Shown one piece after another: positions 19,306 through 28,356 of a stretch of 64,000 bases of DNA; the stretch's first letter is position 1; the number at the start of each line of letters is the position of its first letter. Made by a program: the position numbers and the translations under genes. This stretch comes from Stieleria varia (GTDB taxonomy: Bacteria > Planctomycetota > Planctomycetia > Pirellulales > Pirellulaceae). The notes below the pieces were generated by a model that worked only from the letters and a program-made list of their open reading frames with translations, searched no databases and had not been told where the DNA came from. The stretch is taken from positions 4,960,001 to 5,024,000 of the forward strand of contig NZ_CP151726.1 in the NCBI RefSeq assembly GCF_038443385.1, given 5' to 3'.

Positions 19306-20733
19306 ATGCATCGGTGCCTTCACGCAGTTTTTTTGTTCGCCGTGTTATCCCCGTTCGGTGCTGCAGGCGTCCATGCTGCAGAGACCGACAAGCCCAACAT
19401 TGTTTTTATCTTTGCCGACGATCAGTGTTTTGAGACCATCAACGCTCTCGGCAACAAAGAAGTCCAGACGCCGAATCTGGATCGTTTGGCGGCTCGTGGA
19501 ACGACATTCACACACGCGTACAACATGGGATCGTGGAGCGGAGCGGTTTGCGTTGCCAGTCGCACGATGTTGAACACCGGTCGGTTTGTTTGGAACGCAA
19601 GATCAGTTTACGACAAGAGCGAAGCCGAGCGTGCGGCCGGTCGCTGGTGGAGCGAGTACCTCAAGTCGGCAGGCTATCGCACTTACATGACCGGAAAATG
19701 GCACTGCAAGGCCAGCGCGGAGAAAGCGTTCGATGTTGCCCGCGACGTTCGACCGGGAATGCCCAACCAAACGCCAGCAGGTTACAACCGACCGATCGGG
19801 CCCGGCGAAGACACCTGGTCGCCCAGCGATCCGAAGTTCGGCGGTTTTTGGCAAGGCGGAACGCACTGGAGCGAGGTCGTCGCTAATCATGCGACTGATT
19901 TCTTTGACGACGTCAAAGACAACGATGACCCGTTCTTTATGTACCTGGCTTTCAACGCACCTCACGACCCTCGGCAATCACCCGCCGAGTATGTCAATCG
20001 ATATCCGCTTGGCAATATTTCGCTGCCCAAGAATTTCTTGCCTGTCTATCCCTACGCCGAACAAATGGGGGCTGGCAAGTCGCTGCGAGATGAAAAGCTC
20101 GCTCCGTTTCCACGAACCGAGTATGCGGTGAAGGTTCATCGCCAAGAATACTACGCGATCATCACGCACATGGACGAAATGATCGGCCGCATCTTGGACT
20201 CGCTGCAGGAGTCCGGCAAAGCCGACAACACGTGGATCTTCTTCACTGCGGATCACGGATTGGCAGTGGGGCAACACGGTTTGATGGGCAAACAGAATTT
20301 GTACGACCACAGCGTTCGAGTGCCGCTGTTTGTCATCGGACCCGACGTGAAACAAGGAGGCAGGAACGATCAGCCGGTGTATCTGCAAGACGTCATGCCT
20401 ACCACACTGGAACTGGCCGGAGTCGAGCGCCCAGAGCACGTTGAATTCCAAAGCTTGCTACCGCTGTTGGACGGCAAAAAGAGCCAATACGATGCGGTTT
20501 ACGGGGCGTACTTGGAAAAACAACGCAGCATTCGAACCGAGCGCTTCAAACTGATCGCGTATCCCGGAGCCAAAACCCTGCGGCTGTACGACATCCAAGC
20601 CGACCCACTGGAAATGAAAGACTTGGCGGGTGACGACGAGCATCAGTCCACGGTTAAAGACCTGTTTGCCAAGCTGACCGACTTGCAAAAACAGATGCAC
20701 GACGAGGTCAGCTTGGCAGGGTGTCTGCCGTAG
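19306..20733 (+). CDS. Secreted sulfatase
   Basis: This 475-residue protein has an N-terminal signal peptide (about residues 1-25, ending GVHAAE) and a sulfatase/alkaline-phosphatase fold. Visible are the metal-binding IVFIFADDQ near residue 31 and the modification site at Cys82 in CVASR, with TMLNTGR after it. Later come TADHGLAVGQHG near residue 316 and a C-terminal sulfatase segment. The Cys is converted to formylglycine by a maturation enzyme not present in this window. The usual Pro in C-x-P-x-R is Ala here, a known variant. The substrate is probably a sulfated polysaccharide or glycoside, as in many marine planctomycetes. The far longer upstream open frame lacks a signal peptide, so the ATG before MHRCLHAVFL is used. 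Confidence 0.93.
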   Translation: MHRCLHAVFLFAVLSPFGAAGVHAAETDKPNIVFIFADDQCFETINALGNKEVQTPNLDRLAARGTTFTHAYNMGSWSGAVCVASRTMLNTGRFVWNARSVYDKSEAERAAGRWWSEYLKSAGYRTYMTGKWHCKASAEKAFDVARDVRPGMPNQTPAGYNRPIGPGEDTWSPSDPKFGGFWQGGTHWSEVVANHATDFFDDVKDNDDPFFMYLAFNAPHDPRQSPAEYVNRYPLGNISLPKNFLPVYPYAEQMGAGKSLRDEKLAPFPRTEYAVKVHRQEYYAIITHMDEMIGRILDSLQESGKADNTWIFFTADHGLAVGQHGLMGKQNLYDHSVRVPLFVIGPDVKQGGRNDQPVYLQDVMPTTLELAGVERPEHVEFQSLLPLLDGKKSQYDAVYGAYLEKQRSIRTERFKLIAYPGAKTLRLYDIQADPLEMKDLAGDDEHQSTVKDLFAKLTDLQKQMHDEVSLAGCLP

Positions 20734-21464
20734 GTTGGATGGGTATGTCAGTCTTGTAGGTCAGGTGTCCAACGAAGCAACTGCCGGCATCACCAACCCT
20801 CAAATCAACGGTTCGACAGGATCGACCGAGATTGCTTAACCTGTCGTCGGGCGTCATCCTGCGGGGGACGTGAAAAGTATTGTTGCTGCATATGAGAGTG
20901 AAGCGGTCACAGAAGGTAGCCGGCGATAGAGCGCAGCGATCATCGACGGTTCATTTTCACGTTCCCAGCAATCCCCTCAGTCGCGGATGCGACGACAGCA
21001 TACAGCCTGGGGCGCGAGCCCCAGGTGAACACCCTGCGCCGCCAACAAGCCGCGGAGCGGCGACAGATTGCATCCGGACCACCGCGTGTTGTGGGCTACA
21101 CCAAACGTTTTATGCTGTCGCTGCTCCGCAGCTTCTGGGAGGACTCGATTGCAGAAACATGGGGTTGGCACCCCATGCTGTACGCTGTCGCTGCTCCGCA
21201 GCTATCGCAGCTATCGCAGCTATCGGAGCTATCGGAGCTATCGGAGCTAACCCGGGGTGCGCTGGCTTCGCCGCGACCCCAGGCTATGTTGTTTAACCAC
21301 TTCGTGGTCGGTTTGGAGAATAGGTGTCCTCTCTCGTTGCCAGAATCACGCGAAGCGATGATTGCTACGTGGGTTTCGCGACACTTATTTTCCGCACGTC
21401 CCGACCAGGATGGCTACTTAGATGTTAAGAGCTCTGGCCTGGAAAGGCTGACGTACTTTCGTTA
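20734..21464. other. Intergenic region rich in short repeats
   Basis: No gene is supported. The motif GCTGTCGCTGCTCCGCAGC recurs at about 21114-21132 and 21184-21202. The palindrome TGGGGCGCGAGCCCCA lies near 21008-21023. A 9-base tandem array occupies 21200-21249. Open frames here read through repeats and have unnatural composition. Confidence 0.65.
21200..21249. repeat. 9-base tandem array
   Basis: Five full units of AGCTATCGC or AGCTATCGG and a partial sixth (AGCTA) follow each other without interruption. Confidence 0.92.
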
Positions 21465-22790
21465 CTACACTTCCCAGCCGGCTCTGTACTCTTTCGAGAT
21501 GTACTGGTCGGCTTCTGGGCAATTGGTGGCTTTCAAATTTGCCGCGTCCCACTCCAATGCCTTGCCAGCTCGATAGGCGACGTTGCCCAACAGAACGGAT
21601 TCTGTCAGCGCGCCGGAGTAATCGAAGTTGCACGTGGTCGTTCCGCCGTTCTTGCAAGCTTCGATCCACTCGCGGTGGTGGCCAATGGAGTTGGCGATGG
21701 TTTCCGGTGGCGGCTCCCAGCCCTTGAATTTGTCTCGGGGGAACATGCGATAGTTGCTGTAGTCCGCGAACATATGTCCGTCGGTTCCGACAAACATGAC
21801 TCCACTGCCGGGAACCTTTTCTCCGGCGACTTCTTTCGGGATGCGATTGCCGTCGTACCAAGTCAGCTTGACCGGCACCATGTTCTCACGTTTGGGGAAC
21901 TGGTAAGTGACTTGCAAACCCAGCGGGCAGGTTTCCGGATGGACAGCAGGACCTTCTGCAACACAGCTTGTCGGGTGTCGCAGTTTCAATGCCCAGAAGG
22001 GCAAGTCCATGTAGTGGCAGCCCATGTCGCCCAGCGTTCCTTGGCCGAAGTCCCACCAGCGTCGCCAGTTGGCCGGATGATAACGACCGGCAACGTAGGG
22101 ACGCTCGGGTGCCGGGCCAAGCCAAAGGTTCCAGTCGAGTGTCGCTGGTGGTTCTTCACCGCCTTCGGGGCGATCACCGCCGCCCCAACCTTTGCCGACC
22201 CACACGTGAACTTCACCGACATCGCCGATCGCGCCCGACTGGATGATTTCGACCACGCGTCGATAGTTATTTCCGGCGTGGATCTGTGTGCCCATTTGCG
22301 TGACCACGCCCATCTCCTTCGCGGCCTCGGCGATCTTTCGAGCTTCCGTCACCGTATGCGTCAGTGGTTTTTCACAATAACAGTGCAATCCCGCCTTGAT
22401 GCCTCGCATGGCCGCAGGAGCGTGGTTGTGATCCGCCGTCGCAACCACGATCGCATCGGCTTTGTCAGATTCCTGGGCGATCATCTCGCGATAGTCGCGG
22501 TACGTTCGGGCGTCTGGGAAACTGCTTTTCGCGCGATCCAAATACAACTGGTCCACATCGCACAACGCGACAATGTTTTCTTCTTTGACGCCATCGATGT
22601 TCGCCGACGCGCGGTTAGCGGTGCCGACGCAAATGATTTTCAGCAGGCTGTTGGCTGACGTCGACTGCGCGGGGGCAAGCTCCGTCCAGAATCCGCCGGA
22701 GACCGAACCGGCTGCAGCCGCTACCGCGGATGCTTTGAGGAACTGTCGACGTCGAGGGTTGTGCGATTGTTTCGGAGTAGGTTTTGTCAT
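21465..22790 (-). CDS. Tat-exported Gfo/Idh/MocA-family oxidoreductase
   Basis: This 441-residue protein has a twin-arginine signal (RRRQFLKASAVAAAAGS, about residues 13-29), so it should be exported folded with its nucleotide bound. An N-terminal NAD(P)-binding Rossmann domain follows (IICVGTANRAS, then ALCDVD). The family Lys is in YCEKPLTHTVTEA. A C-terminal substrate domain carries WGGGDRPEGGEEPP and WDFGQGTLGDMGCHYMDLPFW. Such proteins act on sugars or inositols and are highly expanded in planctomycetes; the substrate is unknown. The ATG before MTKPTPKQ puts the Tat motif near the N-terminus, which supports that start. Confidence 0.92.
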   Translation of the reverse strand: MTKPTPKQSHNPRRRQFLKASAVAAAAGSVSGGFWTELAPAQSTSANSLLKIICVGTANRASANIDGVKEENIVALCDVDQLYLDRAKSSFPDARTYRDYREMIAQESDKADAIVVATADHNHAPAAMRGIKAGLHCYCEKPLTHTVTEARKIAEAAKEMGVVTQMGTQIHAGNNYRRVVEIIQSGAIGDVGEVHVWVGKGWGGGDRPEGGEEPPATLDWNLWLGPAPERPYVAGRYHPANWRRWWDFGQGTLGDMGCHYMDLPFWALKLRHPTSCVAEGPAVHPETCPLGLQVTYQFPKRENMVPVKLTWYDGNRIPKEVAGEKVPGSGVMFVGTDGHMFADYSNYRMFPRDKFKGWEPPPETIANSIGHHREWIEACKNGGTTTCNFDYSGALTESVLLGNVAYRAGKALEWDAANLKATNCPEADQYISKEYRAGWEV

Positions 22791-23104
22791 TTCAATTGGC
22801 GGGGGGAGTGTGGAGAAATGGGGAGGGAGCAACATGCTGGAACGACGAGCGTGCGTCACGCAAGCAGTAGCTTAATCGACCCCGACTGCCCTGTGGGTAG
22901 GCGACGCCGGGTGGGCGGGGACCAGATCAAATTAGTTGTTGGTTGCCCGACGATGTCAGGAATTTGCCAGCTAGCCCTCCAAAACGGTATGCCAGCAGGA
23001 AAAAACAAACAGATCATCATGTTGTCTTCGCCCGATTTGGCCAGACATTTAGTACCATGCAGGTCTTTCCATTCGACTCTCGTTATCGACGACACTTACC
23101 ACAC
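22791..23104. other. Divergent intergenic region
   Basis: About 314 bases separate the divergent oxidoreductase and zinc-ribbon genes. It must carry both promoters, but no clear -35/-10 pair, operator or hairpin was identified. Confidence 0.4.
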
Positions 23105-24001
23105 ATGCAGATCAAGTGCCCCGGCTGTTCCAAGGTTCTCAACATCCCCGACACGGCGGCGGGAAGGGTCGTGCAGTGTCCTTGTGGCAAGCAACTAAGG
23201 GCTCCCGGTGGGTCACCTGCGGTAGCGGCTTCGGCACCAGCCGCTCAACCGATGGGAGCCGCACCCGCCCGCGTCGCTCGACCGCAACAGCCGACCGCCC
23301 CCATCGGTGGAGGTTTTGGGTTGGACGACGATTTGTTTTCCGAGTTGACCGATACCGATATGAGCGGAATCGCCGCCGTGGCACGACCGGGAGTCCCTCA
23401 AAAAGCTGTGGCAGCCGCTCCCAGTGCAATGCTGAAGCAATACGCTGGCGAAGATACCAATGCGAAGAAAGCCCTGAAGCCTGGACAACGCCCTGGAACA
23501 TTGACCTTCCTCGGAGTCCTCAATATCCTCGGCGCTTTGCTGATGGGTGGCATCATCGCGTTGGTTGTTGGCGTTGCTGCCATGCTGCAAATTGATCCGG
23601 CCATCTTACTCGGAGGCATGGCTGACGCGACGATTGCATTTATCGTTGCTACCGTCGTATTTTGGTTCATTCTGCATACTGGCGTCGCCATTTCCTGCTT
23701 CGTTCCGTCCTGGTTCACCTGGCAGGTCCTGATCTTCGGTTACGCGTTCATGACGAGCTATCGAGTCTTGGACATCACATGGTCGATCATGACAGAAGGC
23801 TTCGTGCTCGGACGATTCTTTCAGATGATGATGTATCTCATTGCATCCATTTGTTTTTGGGCGTACGCCCACCAGGACGAATCACGAAAGTTCTACCAAG
23901 TCGGTCCATTAAAGGCGCCGCAGGTGCTCGCGGCGAACATCCTGGGCGTATTGTTCGGCATTGGATTCGGCATCATGCCCTTCTTTCTCACCATTGAGTG
24001 A
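23105..24001 (+). CDS. Zinc-ribbon membrane protein
   Basis: This 298-residue protein starts with a short zinc-ribbon-like motif (MQIKCPGCSKVLNIPD, then VQCPCGKQLRAPGG; four cysteines within residues 4-28) typical of planctomycete membrane proteins. An Ala/Pro-rich linker follows, then about five hydrophobic segments between residues ~135 and 298. No catalytic motif is seen. The function is unknown; it is probably an inner-membrane protein with a cytoplasmic N-terminal metal-binding knuckle. An in-frame ATG at 23057 is possible, but the motif usually begins at the N-terminus. It converges with thioredoxin reductase, 80 bases away. Confidence 0.8.
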   Translation: MQIKCPGCSKVLNIPDTAAGRVVQCPCGKQLRAPGGSPAVAASAPAAQPMGAAPARVARPQQPTAPIGGGFGLDDDLFSELTDTDMSGIAAVARPGVPQKAVAAAPSAMLKQYAGEDTNAKKALKPGQRPGTLTFLGVLNILGALLMGGIIALVVGVAAMLQIDPAILLGGMADATIAFIVATVVFWFILHTGVAISCFVPSWFTWQVLIFGYAFMTSYRVLDITWSIMTEGFVLGRFFQMMMYLIASICFWAYAHQDESRKFYQVGPLKAPQVLAANILGVLFGIGFGIMPFFLTIE

Positions 24002-24081
24002 GCACGGCAGACGTGTTGATACCCGAGTCCTCGTGCTCATTCTGAATCTGCGTTGCAGCTTTCGAGAAATTGATCCTACAC

Positions 24082-25149
24082 TCACTCAAGTTCAGCGAGG
24101 TAACGTTCCGCGTCCAGTGCTGCCATGCAGCCTGTTCCTGCTGACGTGATGGCTTGTCGATAGTAGTCGTCAGCCACGTCACCGGCTGCGAAGACGCCTG
24201 CGGCGCTGGTGTTTGTCCGGAACGCTTTTTTCCATTGAATGTAGCCTTCCGAGTTCATTTCGACGGCACCGTCCAGGAACGCAGTGTTGGGCGTGTGCCC
24301 AATGGCGACGAACATGCCGCCCACCGTCAAGTCGCGAATGCTGTCGTCCAACGTGCTCTTCACGCGCAGGTTATTGACCAATTTGCCGTCTCCCTGGACC
24401 TCCTCGACCACGGTATTCCAGAGAACTTCGATCTTGGAATGGTTCAACGCGCGATCCTGCATGACTTTGGAAGCGCGCATTTCGTCGCGGCGGATCAGCA
24501 TGTAGATCGTTGCCGCGTCCTTCAGATTCGCAAGATAGACGGCTTCCTCCACCGCAGAGTCACCGCCGCCGACGACGGCCAGCGGCTTGCTGCGATAGAT
24601 CGGCAGCGCACCATCGCAGACCGCACAGGCGCTAACGCCTTTGTTCTTGTATTCTTCTTCGCTTGGCAGTCCCAAGTAGTTTGCACGTGCGCCGGTCGCG
24701 ATGATCACGGTGTGTGCCTCGACTGTGTCGCCGCTGCCTGTGGTCAGTTTGCGGGTGTCGCCGCTGAAATCCACACTCACGATGTCGTCACCGACGACTC
24801 GGGTGCCGAAGTTGAGCGCCTGCTGTTTCATCAACTCCATCAACTCGGTGCCTTGAACGGCATAATGCGGCTGGCCGTCTTTTTCGTGCCCGGTCGGAGC
24901 GGGAGGCAGATTCCAGTGTCGATCCTTGTCAACCGCCGACTCGATGAACGCACGAACGTTACCTGCCGGAAAGCCTGCGTAATTTTCGACTTCGGTGGTA
25001 AATGCCAACTGGCCCAACGGAACCATTTCCGGTCTGACGGTGCCCTCATAGAGCAGCGGATTCAAATTGGCGCGAGCGGCGTAAATGGCTGCTGACCAGC
25101 CGGCGGGGCCGCTACCAATGATGATCGTCTTTTCGATTTCGTTGCTCAC
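24082..25149 (-). CDS. trxB: Thioredoxin reductase
   Basis: This flavoprotein passes electrons from NADPH to thioredoxin in the cytoplasm. The 355-residue protein has an N-terminal FAD motif (GSGPAG, about residues 12-17), the redox pair Cys175-Ala-Val-Cys178 followed by DGA, an NADPH-binding [13 protein letters not shown], and a C-terminal FAD-contact [18 protein letters not shown]. It is a little longer than the common ~320 residues, with an insertion around [13 protein letters not shown] in the FAD domain. The GTG at 25149 is chosen because the fold begins right after it and an AGGAG lies upstream. The Ala in CAVC, for the usual Thr, is a mild variant. Confidence 0.93.
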   Translation of the reverse strand: MSNEIEKTIIIGSGPAGWSAAIYAARANLNPLLYEGTVRPEMVPLGQLAFTTEVENYAGFPAGNVRAFIESAVDKDRHWNLPPAPTGHEKDGQPHYAVQGTELMELMKQQALNFGTRVVGDDIVSVDFSGDTRKLTTGSGDTVEAHTVIIATGARANYLGLPSEEEYKNKGVSACAVCDGALPIYRSKPLAVVGGGDSAVEEAVYLANLKDAATIYMLIRRDEMRASKVMQDRALNHSKIEVLWNTVVEEVQGDGKLVNNLRVKSTLDDSIRDLTVGGMFVAIGHTPNTAFLDGAVEMNSEGYIQWKKAFRTNTSAAGVFAAGDVADDYYRQAITSAGTGCMAALDAERYLAELE

Positions 25150-25250
25150 GCTCTGGGTGACTCCTATAGTCGAACTGCGTTTATTTTCGAATGCGTTGTG
25201 CGAATCTGGATCGGAATGGGTTCTGGCCCGAAATTCTGTTTGAGCCAGGA

Positions 25251-26441
25251 TTATAGGGAGCCTTGCAAAGGCTGACACCTGGGCATCAGGCTCTTGTAGT
25301 GCGAACGGTAAGACTCGATCATCGAGGGGATGGAGAAATCCGCTCTCACGCGAGCCTGGTTTGCTTCGCCGAGGCGCTCAGCCAATTCCGGATTGTCAAG
25401 CAGCGCATCGATCCGCCGCATCATCTCATTGGAGTCGCCCGCAGGAAAACTTTGGTGCTCCTTCGCATGCGACAAAAGTTCGTCACTGCCCTCCACCAGA
25501 CTGCACACGACTGGGCGGCCAGCCGCCATGGCTTCCAAGATCACGTTCGGCATGCCTTCGTAGTGGCTGGGCAAGACCAACAAGCGAGCCGCTCGCAGGA
25601 AAGCTCCAATATCGCTTTGCCAAGGCAATAGTTGGCACCTTTCAGGTCCAACAAGGTCCGCCCATCGTTGCAGGCCGCTGCGCAAGGGTCCATCGCCAAT
25701 CAGCAGCAACTTGCGCCGACTGCCGATGGGTGCGATGGTATCGATTTGCGACTGCAGCAACTCAATCCCCTTTTGCGGATGAAATCGCCCGACGAAAAGC
25801 ACGACATCGCTGTCCGCGTCCCAGGACATGACGGAGGGCCAACTGGCGGGCGTTGCAACACTGAATCGTGGAACATCGACGCCGTTGGGGATCACGCGTG
25901 TGCGCTCCAGTGAGCAACCAAGATGCGATTGAGCGAAACGGGCAACCGCTCCGCTGACGCAAACCAGTGAATCCATCCTGGATACGGCTCGCCGCTCCAG
26001 AAAGCACCTCATGCGGTTTCGCTCGGCTACGCGAAGCCCACCGACGAAACAGGGCATCGGCGACAGGGGAACTACGGATTCGGTATCGTCGGGTAAACCG
26101 GCATTCTTGGTTTTGCCGATCGCTCGCAATGCCATCGCGGTCAAGCAGTTTGCGTGGAAGAGAAACGACTGGCAGACATCCGGTGTCGAAACGCTGAGCC
26201 AATCAATCAGACGACGACGAGCTTTCCAAAACGCCAAGACGTTGTTCGCATCCGCCGACGTGATTTCGATCCCGCTTTCCAAAATCTTGTCCACCAACCC
26301 CGCTTTCTTTCCCGTCGGCAGCGAGCCGATAGAAAACACCCGGACTTGGTCACCTTGCTCGTGCATTCCGCTCGCCAACTCGGCCAGACAACGCTCCGCG
26401 CCACCGGCAAAGAGCTCCGTGATAACAAAATCGATTTTCAT
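25251..26441 (-). CDS. Glycosyltransferase family 4
   Basis: This 396-residue GT-B fold enzyme transfers a sugar from a nucleotide donor to a glycan or lipid acceptor. The N-terminal domain has the acceptor-side glycine loop ([15 protein letters not shown]). The C-terminal donor domain has [12 protein letters not shown] near residue 210 and the E-x7-E signature in [20 protein letters not shown] near residue 290. The protein is cytoplasmic or membrane-associated. It lies far from the main polysaccharide cluster (52-64 kb) and just upstream of trxB, about 100 bases apart on the same strand. Donor and acceptor cannot be inferred. Confidence 0.92.
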   Translation of the reverse strand: MKIDFVITELFAGGAERCLAELASGMHEQGDQVRVFSIGSLPTGKKAGLVDKILESGIEITSADANNVLAFWKARRRLIDWLSVSTPDVCQSFLFHANCLTAMALRAIGKTKNAGLPDDTESVVPLSPMPCFVGGLRVAERNRMRCFLERRAVSRMDSLVCVSGAVARFAQSHLGCSLERTRVIPNGVDVPRFSVATPASWPSVMSWDADSDVVLFVGRFHPQKGIELLQSQIDTIAPIGSRRKLLLIGDGPLRSGLQRWADLVGPERCQLLPWQSDIGAFLRAARLLVLPSHYEGMPNVILEAMAAGRPVVCSLVEGSDELLSHAKEHQSFPAGDSNEMMRRIDALLDNPELAERLGEANQARVRADFSIPSMIESYRSHYKSLMPRCQPLQGSL

Positions 26442-26722
26442 GATGGGGGAGGATCAAGAACGAGCGGAGCGCTGCCGACCTTACTGTGTATCCAAAGTGG
26501 ATCACAACATCGTTAAGCGGCTTTTTGCGGTGCTTTGTTTCACATCGAATGCGTATAATGTTGTAAGGACAAGATCGTCATGACCCGCCAGTTGGGGCAT
26601 GCATGATCGGCACAAATGTCCTGATCGATGAGGGTTTACAACACATGACGTTTTGATGGGATTTTCGAGCCCGGAGCCCGACAACTACGGGCGAATATTG
26701 CCGTAGCCACAAGACGCTGATT

Positions 26723-27004
26723 TTGTGGACAAGGCGGACGTGGCTTTCACCGACCAAACTTTCCCATGGCACCGTCCTGGACGGTACCCCACTGCGAGTC
26801 GCCCAAATGATTCACGCCAATCTGTTTACGATCGAAACTGTCCACGGTTTGAAAGAAACTTTTGCGTTGGCTCCCAACGGCAAAGTTATCTCACCGTATT
26901 CAAAGCCAGTCCATACGCCTCACGTTTCTAGCAACGGTGGCAAGGACTCGTCGAAGCCATCTGTACCGTCGAAAAAAGGCGAAAAAGACGACATTTCTCG
27001 CTGA
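26723..27004 (+). CDS. Doubtful small protein whose 3' end lies in a MITE-like element
   Basis: This 93-codon frame from a TTG (or 65 codons from ATG 26807) has a protein-like middle part (MIHANLFTIETVHGLKETF, then ALAPNGKVISPY) and a Ser/Lys-rich tail. No good ribosome site is visible for either start. The stop codon TGA lies inside the left inverted repeat of the MITE-like element, so the original C-terminus may have been replaced on insertion. The function is unknown. Confidence 0.3.
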   Translation: MWTRRTWLSPTKLSHGTVLDGTPLRVAQMIHANLFTIETVHGLKETFALAPNGKVISPYSKPVHTPHVSSNGGKDSSKPSVPSKKGEKDDISR

Positions 27005-27317
27005 TCGCCACCCCGCAGAACGCTCGTTCTCAGGCTCACGCCTGGGAACGCACTGCCATGGAGGCTCTGCCTCGCGAAAATCTGCGTAGTGCATCATCCG
27101 GTCTTGATTTTGGGGTTAGCCGTTTTGGCGTTAGCCACGGTTGTGTCACGAAAACCGTGGCTAACGCCAAAACGGCTCATCTAACGAACCCACGTTCTAA
27201 GACTGGACGATGCAGTAGTCTGGAAATTGTCAGCAGATCGGCAGGCAGGAGCCTGCTAATCATTGGGTTCCCAGGCAGGAGCCTGGGAACCAGTGGTGGC
27301 GATCAGCGAGAAGTGTC
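26990..27317 (+). mobile_element. MITE-like element, family A copy 3, interrupted
   Basis: It has the same outer sequence as copies 1 and 2, with terminal inverted repeats GACATTTCTCGCTGATCGCC and its complement ending AGAAGTGTC. It is longer (328 bases) because a separate 125-base element lies at 27090-27214. Confidence 0.85.
27090..27214. mobile_element. Second MITE-like element (family D) nested in copy 3
   Basis: This 125-base insert is bounded by imperfect 16-base inverted repeats, TGCATCATCCGGTCTT at the left and AAGACTGGACGATGCA at the right. GTAG flanks it on both sides (27086-27089 and 27215-27218), consistent with a 4-base target duplication. Its centre is a perfect 25-base-arm palindrome (27118-27142 and 27153-27177) with a 10-base loop. 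Confidence 0.8.
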
Positions 27318-27663
27318 AAAAAGACTGACTCAGATCGCCTTCATTGTTCAACCGGGTGGTTTGGTGTCCGCTTAGCGTTCGCCGACAGACTGTCGTTTGT
27401 AAACGCCAGGTAATAAATGGATTGAAATGGCAGCGTTTGCTGTCGACTCCTGGCCAGCAAACCGTTACTGCAAAAGGCGTTGCAGCAATTGTTGCCCCCT
27501 GGACATGGGTTTGACTCGGCGATGAAATCTGCGATGTTTCTCTGTAGGCTCGCTGCGCAGATTGTCTCCTGGAGAGATTTGCCATCGGACAAGTCCGCGA
27601 TCTGCGGGCTCTAAGGGCCAAACACACCCAACACAGAAGTTGCCGATCAGGAAAGCTCAGTTC

Positions 27664-28323
27664 ATGAGTCGTACCGTTGAGACTCCGACGCCGAAACGAT
27701 TCCGCGTCCCCCACGCTGCAAAGCTATATCACAACTTGGTTCCCGCCTACCAAGCGTTTTGGCCGGCGGTCGCTGGCAAGAACATGCGTGCAGCGCTCGC
27801 CCGAACGGATTTCCCCGATGGGTGCCGTGTCTTGGAAGTCGGCGTGGGAACGGGACTCTCGCTGAGCAGCTATCCCAGCAATATCCAACTGACCGGGATC
27901 GATCTTTCCGAAGCCATGTTGGCGGAAGCCCAAGCGTTGATCGAAAAGAACAGTTGGGATCACATCGCCGTCCAGGAGATGAACGCCGAGTCGCTGGATT
28001 TCGAAGACAACAGCTTTGATTTTGTGACGTCGTTTCACACGATCAGCGTGGTATCGAACCCTGAAGCAATGATGAGCGAAATCGTCCGCGTCTGTCGCCC
28101 CGGTGGCCGCGTGTTGATCGTCAATCATTTTCGCAGCGAGAATCCCTTGATCGCGCGCGTGGTGGACTCTGCCGGCAACCTGACCCGTTTACTCGGCTGG
28201 CGGACGGACTTGAAACGCGAAGTCGTGCGTGAGTTGCCGCTGCGTTTGGAGAAATGTTACAAGCCCAATCCGCTGTCGTTTTTTACGATCATCGAAGCGG
28301 TCTGCAAGCCTGACGAGGTTTGA
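27664..28323 (+). CDS. Class I SAM-dependent methyltransferase
   Basis: This 219-residue protein has the SAM-binding motif I VLEVGVGTGLSLSSY near residue 53, an acidic GIDLSEAMLAEA, and post-motif LDFEDNSFDFVTSFHTISVV. Later come VRVCRPGGRVLIVNHF and a C-terminal substrate region. The overall pattern resembles phospholipid N-methyltransferases of the PmtA type (YHNLVPAYQAFWP at the start), so phosphatidylethanolamine is a possible substrate, but other small molecules are equally possible. AGGAAA lies about nine bases before the chosen ATG. It converges with the operon that follows. Confidence 0.85.
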   Translation: MSRTVETPTPKRFRVPHAAKLYHNLVPAYQAFWPAVAGKNMRAALARTDFPDGCRVLEVGVGTGLSLSSYPSNIQLTGIDLSEAMLAEAQALIEKNSWDHIAVQEMNAESLDFEDNSFDFVTSFHTISVVSNPEAMMSEIVRVCRPGGRVLIVNHFRSENPLIARVVDSAGNLTRLLGWRTDLKREVVRELPLRLEKCYKPNPLSFFTIIEAVCKPDEV

Positions 28324-28356
28324 TCCCAGCGTCTCGGAGAGACGCTGCTACGTGGG

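Larger units (their letters stand above)
26442..27663. other. Long intergenic region with nested MITE-like elements
   Basis: Apart from a doubtful small gene at 26723-27004, no coding sequence is supported. The region holds MITE-like copy 3 (26990-27317) with a second element inside it. TATAAT at 26554-26559 lacks a properly spaced -35 box. About 27320-27660 holds the leader of the methyltransferase gene with nothing else recognised. Confidence 0.5.

Noticed and set aside
21200-21249. Possible CRISPR-like array
   Set aside because: Units are 9 bases long, contiguous and without spacers.
20880-21296. Open frames over the repeat cluster
   Set aside because: They translate repeats (IAAIAAIGAIGAIG) and have no support as proteins.
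21675-22658. 327-codon antisense open frame
   Set aside because: It is antisense to the Tat-exported oxidoreductase, whose identity is clear.
26530-26560. Promoter with TATAAT at 26554
   Set aside because: No -35 hexamer at a workable spacing, and no convincing gene directly downstream.
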